Shown here: piece by piece, positions 46,587-49,410 of the stretch
Layout of the letters: every line of letters starts with the position of its first letter
How positions within the stretch are numbered: the stretch's first letter is position 1
DNA from: SAR202 cluster bacterium
GTDB lineage: Bacteria; Chloroflexota; Dehalococcoidia; Lucifugimonadales; UBA3495
NCBI GenBank assembly: GCA_013204585.1
Contig: JABMNL010000015.1
Coordinates: forward strand, 1 to 49,410
Length of the DNA stretch: 49,410 bases
Direction of reading: 5' to 3'
Made by a program: the position numbers and the translations under genes
The notes under the pieces: model-generated
Seen by the model: the letters and a program-made list of their open reading frames with translations, nothing else
Databases searched by the model: none
Told to the model about the DNA's origin: nothing

Positions 46587-49272
46587 TCCCCAGTACGTCT
46601 ATTCCAGCGATGACGAAGTTCAGAGCACCCAATTTGGCATTGGCAGAGTAGAACTAGATAAAGGGACAACGGTGATTGTCCGATTTGCGCACGGTATCGA
46701 AGAATGTTCAAAAACTGAAATAGATCGTCTGCATTCAGCCAGCCAGGCGATATCGAGCCCCACCTGGGACGCCCCACTTGCGGTGATCACTAGAGTCCAA
46801 TCCGAAGCTATCCAGTCCACAAATAGCACTTGGGGGGTATTTTCCAGATCCAGGATCGACCTGTACCCACATCAGATGTGGGTATGCAAACGCGTTACGG
46901 AAAGATGGCCCGCTAGATGGCTTGTTGCAGACGACGTTGGTCTCGGAAAGACGATCGAAGCTGGTCTGATTTTGATGCCTATTTTGTCTAGGGAAGCAGT
47001 ACGGCGAATCCTTATTCTCTGCCCCGCTTCATTGGTAGAACAATGGGTATATCGATTGCGAGATATGTTCGATCTTCGGTTTTCCATATACGCCACCGAA
47101 GTTGATACTCCTAGGTCAGATTTTTTTAACACACAAGACAGAGTCGTAGCCTCACTGCAGACGATGCGAATGGAACAAAACGGTAGACGTGAACGATTAC
47201 TTAACAGTGATCCGTGGGATTTAGTCATCGTCGATGAGGCTCATCACCTCAATTTCGATGAGCATTCGGGGCGAACTCTAGGGTATGAACTTATAGAAGA
47301 CTTAGATCGGCGAGGGAAGATCGGATCGATGATCTTCTTTACGGGCACACCTCACCGAGGGAAAGACTACGGGTTTTGGGCTCTCCTGCGATTATTACAC
47401 CCTGATAAATTTGACCCCGGGGAGCCTTCAGCGGACCAGTATGGCGAGCTCCCCAACGTCATGATTCGAAACAACAAACAGAACGTCACGAAACTGAACG
47501 GCGAAAAATTGTTCCAACCTCTGTCCGTTCAGATGGTCACATATCAATACAGTACAGAAGAGTCTGCATTTTACGGAATGTTGACGCAGTTCATATCGAC
47601 CGGCAAGGCCTATGCGTCAAGCTTGCCAGAGCAAGACGGAAGGACCGTCATCTTAGTCCTGATCGCCATGCAAAAACTTGCGTCTAGTTCCATTGCTGCT
47701 ATTAAGCGCGCGCTTAAAAGGCGCCTAGAGCGAATCAGGTCTGATCGAGAAAAGAAAGAAGCAGAAAACGCCTTCCGCAGGCTAGTTCAAGAGTACGAAG
47801 ACTTAGAATCAAATACGGATTTCGATTTACTTAATCAACGCGAAGAAGATGAAATCAGCAGTATTTCGATTCAACTGATGGCTGATGAAGAGGTTCAGTT
47901 AGAGGAGTTAATTGAAGCTGCTGAAAAGGTTAGTGAAGAGACAAAGATTAAAGAAATTATGGAAATCATCGACACTAAGTTTGGTGATGAACCAATACTT
48001 TTGTTCACTGAGTACAAGGCAACGCAGTCCTTGGTCATGTCGGAACTGATCAAAAGGCATGGCGAAGATTGTGTAACTTTCATCAATGGCGATGACAGAG
48101 CCGAAGAAGTTCTCGATGTTTCAGGTACGGTTAGTACGCGGTCGGAGAATCGAGAACAGGCCGCTAACAAACTAAACAATGGCGCAGTTAAATTCCTGGT
48201 CTCAACCGAAGCTGGAGGAGAAGGCATAGACCTTCAAGAACGCTGTCACGTACTTTTCCATGTTGACTTGCCCTGGAACCCAATGAGGCTCCATCAACGG
48301 GTCGGTAGATTAAACCGTATCGGGCAAACCCAGCAGGTACAGGTGATTGGTATGAGGAATCCGGATACGGTTGAAGCGTTGATTTGGGAAAAGCTAGAAC
48401 AAAAGTTGGATGCTATCACCTTGGCGTTTGGGCATGTAATGGAAGGAGGAGAGGACCTCAAACAACTCGTAATCGGCATGGCATCACCGGCAATTATCCG
48501 GGAACTTTTTTCGGAAGCAGATTCTCAATCACCCGATACCTTAGAGGATTGGTTTGACCAGAAGACCGCCAGTTTTGGTGGAGAAGACGCGCTTGCGATG
48601 GCTCGAGGATTGGTTGGAAACGCAGCGAGATTTGATTTTGATGGCACTTCAACTCAAATACCTCAGGTCGATCTACAAGACTTACTCCCTTTCTTCAGGT
48701 CCGCCTTGTCCTTGAATGGACGACAGCTCAAGGAAGACGCAGATGGGTTGTCATTTCTCACGCCTCAAGACTGGATGAGCCGGCTCAGTGTGTTATCTAG
48801 TTATCAAGAATTAGTATTGGATCGGAAATACAAAGGCGTAGAACCAAACAAGCATATCCTCGGGGTAGGCCATCCTGTAATGGAACAAGCCTTACGTTGG
48901 GGTCAAAGGAGCGAGGCCAGAGTGGCAACTCTCCCGAGATCCATACTCAAGAACCCTTTACTTGTCTACAGTATTGAGGACAGAGTCACCACGATAGGGG
49001 GGGTAGTGACGGGCGTTGTGTCAGGAATCGAGTTTGTCAGCGAAAATGAAATTGATTTCATGCGCGATTGGCAGCTTTTGCTGCGAATGAATCAACTTTC
49101 AGAAGGGCGAGGCTTTCGGAGGGCGGGTGATTCACCGGCGCCGGAGGATCTTAACGGGATTCAAACTTTAATCGATAAAGGCTGGAATCTCGTTAATGAC
49201 CGGATTCCGGAACTAGATCTTAGATTCGAGGTTCCTGATGTTACTCTCCTTGCAATTCTTTGGCCCGAATGA
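46573..49272 (+). CDS. SNF2-type superfamily 2 helicase
   Basis: An 899-aa helicase/translocase. The N-terminal 60 residues form a small beta-rich domain (FGIGRVELDKGTTVIVRFAHG), followed by motif I DDVGLGKTIEAGL (about residues 119-131), the Walker B box VIVDEAHHLNF (about 216-226), TGTPHRGKDYGF, and the second helicase domain with LFTEYKATQSLV, GGEGIDLQE (about 546-554) and QRVGRLNRIGQTQQV (about 575-589), the last typical of SNF2/RapA proteins. The ATG follows GGAGG by 6 nt and lies inside the giant ATPase gene, so the two are tightly coupled. The 3' end coincides with the start of an IS3 element, so the C-terminus may be shortened. Confidence 0.92.
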   Translation: MTPNNPQYVYSSDDEVQSTQFGIGRVELDKGTTVIVRFAHGIEECSKTEIDRLHSASQAISSPTWDAPLAVITRVQSEAIQSTNSTWGVFSRSRIDLYPHQMWVCKRVTERWPARWLVADDVGLGKTIEAGLILMPILSREAVRRILILCPASLVEQWVYRLRDMFDLRFSIYATEVDTPRSDFFNTQDRVVASLQTMRMEQNGRRERLLNSDPWDLVIVDEAHHLNFDEHSGRTLGYELIEDLDRRGKIGSMIFFTGTPHRGKDYGFWALLRLLHPDKFDPGEPSADQYGELPNVMIRNNKQNVTKLNGEKLFQPLSVQMVTYQYSTEESAFYGMLTQFISTGKAYASSLPEQDGRTVILVLIAMQKLASSSIAAIKRALKRRLERIRSDREKKEAENAFRRLVQEYEDLESNTDFDLLNQREEDEISSISIQLMADEEVQLEELIEAAEKVSEETKIKEIMEIIDTKFGDEPILLFTEYKATQSLVMSELIKRHGEDCVTFINGDDRAEEVLDVSGTVSTRSENREQAANKLNNGAVKFLVSTEAGGEGIDLQERCHVLFHVDLPWNPMRLHQRVGRLNRIGQTQQVQVIGMRNPDTVEALIWEKLEQKLDAITLAFGHVMEGGEDLKQLVIGMASPAIIRELFSEADSQSPDTLEDWFDQKTASFGGEDALAMARGLVGNAARFDFDGTSTQIPQVDLQDLLPFFRSALSLNGRQLKEDADGLSFLTPQDWMSRLSVLSSYQELVLDRKYKGVEPNKHILGVGHPVMEQALRWGQRSEARVATLPRSILKNPLLVYSIEDRVTTIGGVVTGVVSGIEFVSENEIDFMRDWQLLLRMNQLSEGRGFRRAGDSPAPEDLNGIQTLIDKGWNLVNDRIPELDLRFEVPDVTLLAILWPE

Positions 49273-49410
49273 CCTTACCCCCGGAAACAGTAGCACTAGC
49301 AAGTAGAGTCCTCCGCTAGAATTGGGATATCGAAGGAGGGCTCATGGCTAGGAAGAGGTACACAGAGGAACAGATCATAGGGGTGCTGAACGAGGCTGAG
49401 GCGGGGGCCA
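49270..49410 (+). mobile_element. IS3-family element, left end
   Basis: The sequence TGACCTTACCCCCGGAAAC at 49270 resembles the TG...CCCCC terminal repeats of IS3-family elements, and a transposase orfA begins 74 nt later. The element boundary would coincide with the helicase stop codon. The other end is outside the window. Confidence 0.6.
49344..49410 (+). CDS. IS3-family transposase OrfA, N-terminus
   Basis: The first 22 codons read MARKRYTEEQIIGVLNEAEAGA, the standard start of the helix-turn-helix OrfA of IS3-family (IS407/IS2-like) elements, with AAGGAGGG 5 nt upstream of the ATG. It runs off the window. Confidence 0.85.
   Translation, partial: MARKRYTEEQIIGVLNEAEAGA

Larger units (their letters stand above)
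35122..49410. mobile_element. Predicted genomic island (runs off the right edge)
   Basis: Begins at the RNA-gene fragment and has AT-richer genes than the left part of the window, apart from its GC-richer IS110. It carries AbiE toxin-antitoxin genes, an excisionase-like DNA-binding protein, IS110 and IS3 elements and a large GHKL-helicase operon. No integrase is visible; it would be expected next to the other attachment site. The right boundary is outside the window. Confidence 0.6.

Noticed and set aside
38913-49272. A known DISARM, Zorya or BREX system
   Set aside because: None of the diagnostic partner genes (drmA/drmB, zorA/zorB, pglZ/brxC) is present in the visible region, and the GHKL protein does not match those systems' components.

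Overview
The window looks like a chromosomal segment of an uncultured bacterium, probably of the Chloroflexota (SAR202/Dehalococcoidia-like). That is an inference from gene content: a three-gene run of CitE-like lyases, a lone xanthine-dehydrogenase-type large subunit, luciferase-like flavoenzyme, MmgE/PrpD, amidohydrolases, a flavin monooxygenase, a dipeptide ABC operon, and many copies of one GC-rich hairpin terminator. No rRNA gene, complete tRNA gene or CRISPR array was seen.

Positions 1-35.0 kb are ordinary metabolic chromosome. From the left: the 5' part of a DEAD-box RNA helicase gene (minus) that appears to start at ATT; a DUF1800-DUF1501-NHL operon (plus); a small unknown gene; a Baeyer-Villiger-type monooxygenase; a bicupin; groES-groEL; a TPR protein; a winged-helix regulator with tandem palindromes at its promoter; an ADP-forming acyl-CoA synthetase; three CitE-like paralogs, the third with degenerate active-site motifs; an amidohydrolase; a membrane-anchored sulfite-oxidase-like enzyme; an XDH-type large subunit; a five-gene oligopeptide transporter (B-C-A-D-F order on the minus strand); a second amidohydrolase; a luciferase-like oxidoreductase; a Gfo/Idh/MocA enzyme; an alpha/beta hydrolase with Cys at the nucleophile elbow; and MmgE/PrpD.

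At 35095-35121 the sequence changes character. A 27-nt segment reads on the minus strand as the T-arm and acceptor end of a tmRNA (or tRNA) gene ending CGTCTCCACCA, followed by a terminator, but the gene body is missing upstream. This is the typical left junction of an element integrated in the 3' end of such a gene, so everything from about 35.1 kb to the right edge is read as a genomic island, with the intact RNA gene and integrase expected beyond the window. A degenerate copy of the same RNA end sits at 31327-31353, perhaps from an older event.

The island carries an AbiEi/AbiEii toxin-antitoxin pair with repeated operator-like sequence, a MerR/excisionase-type DNA-binding protein, a 75-aa unknown gene, a truncated IS110 transposase with a structured upstream region, and then a large two-gene operon: a 2557-residue protein with two sacsin/Hsp90-like GHKL ATPase domains, overlapping by 14 nt an 899-residue SNF2-type helicase. 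An IS3-family element begins exactly at the helicase stop codon. The GHKL-SNF2 pair beside AbiE in a mobile island is the best candidate here for a poorly described defence system; that function is inferred from context and domain content, not shown.
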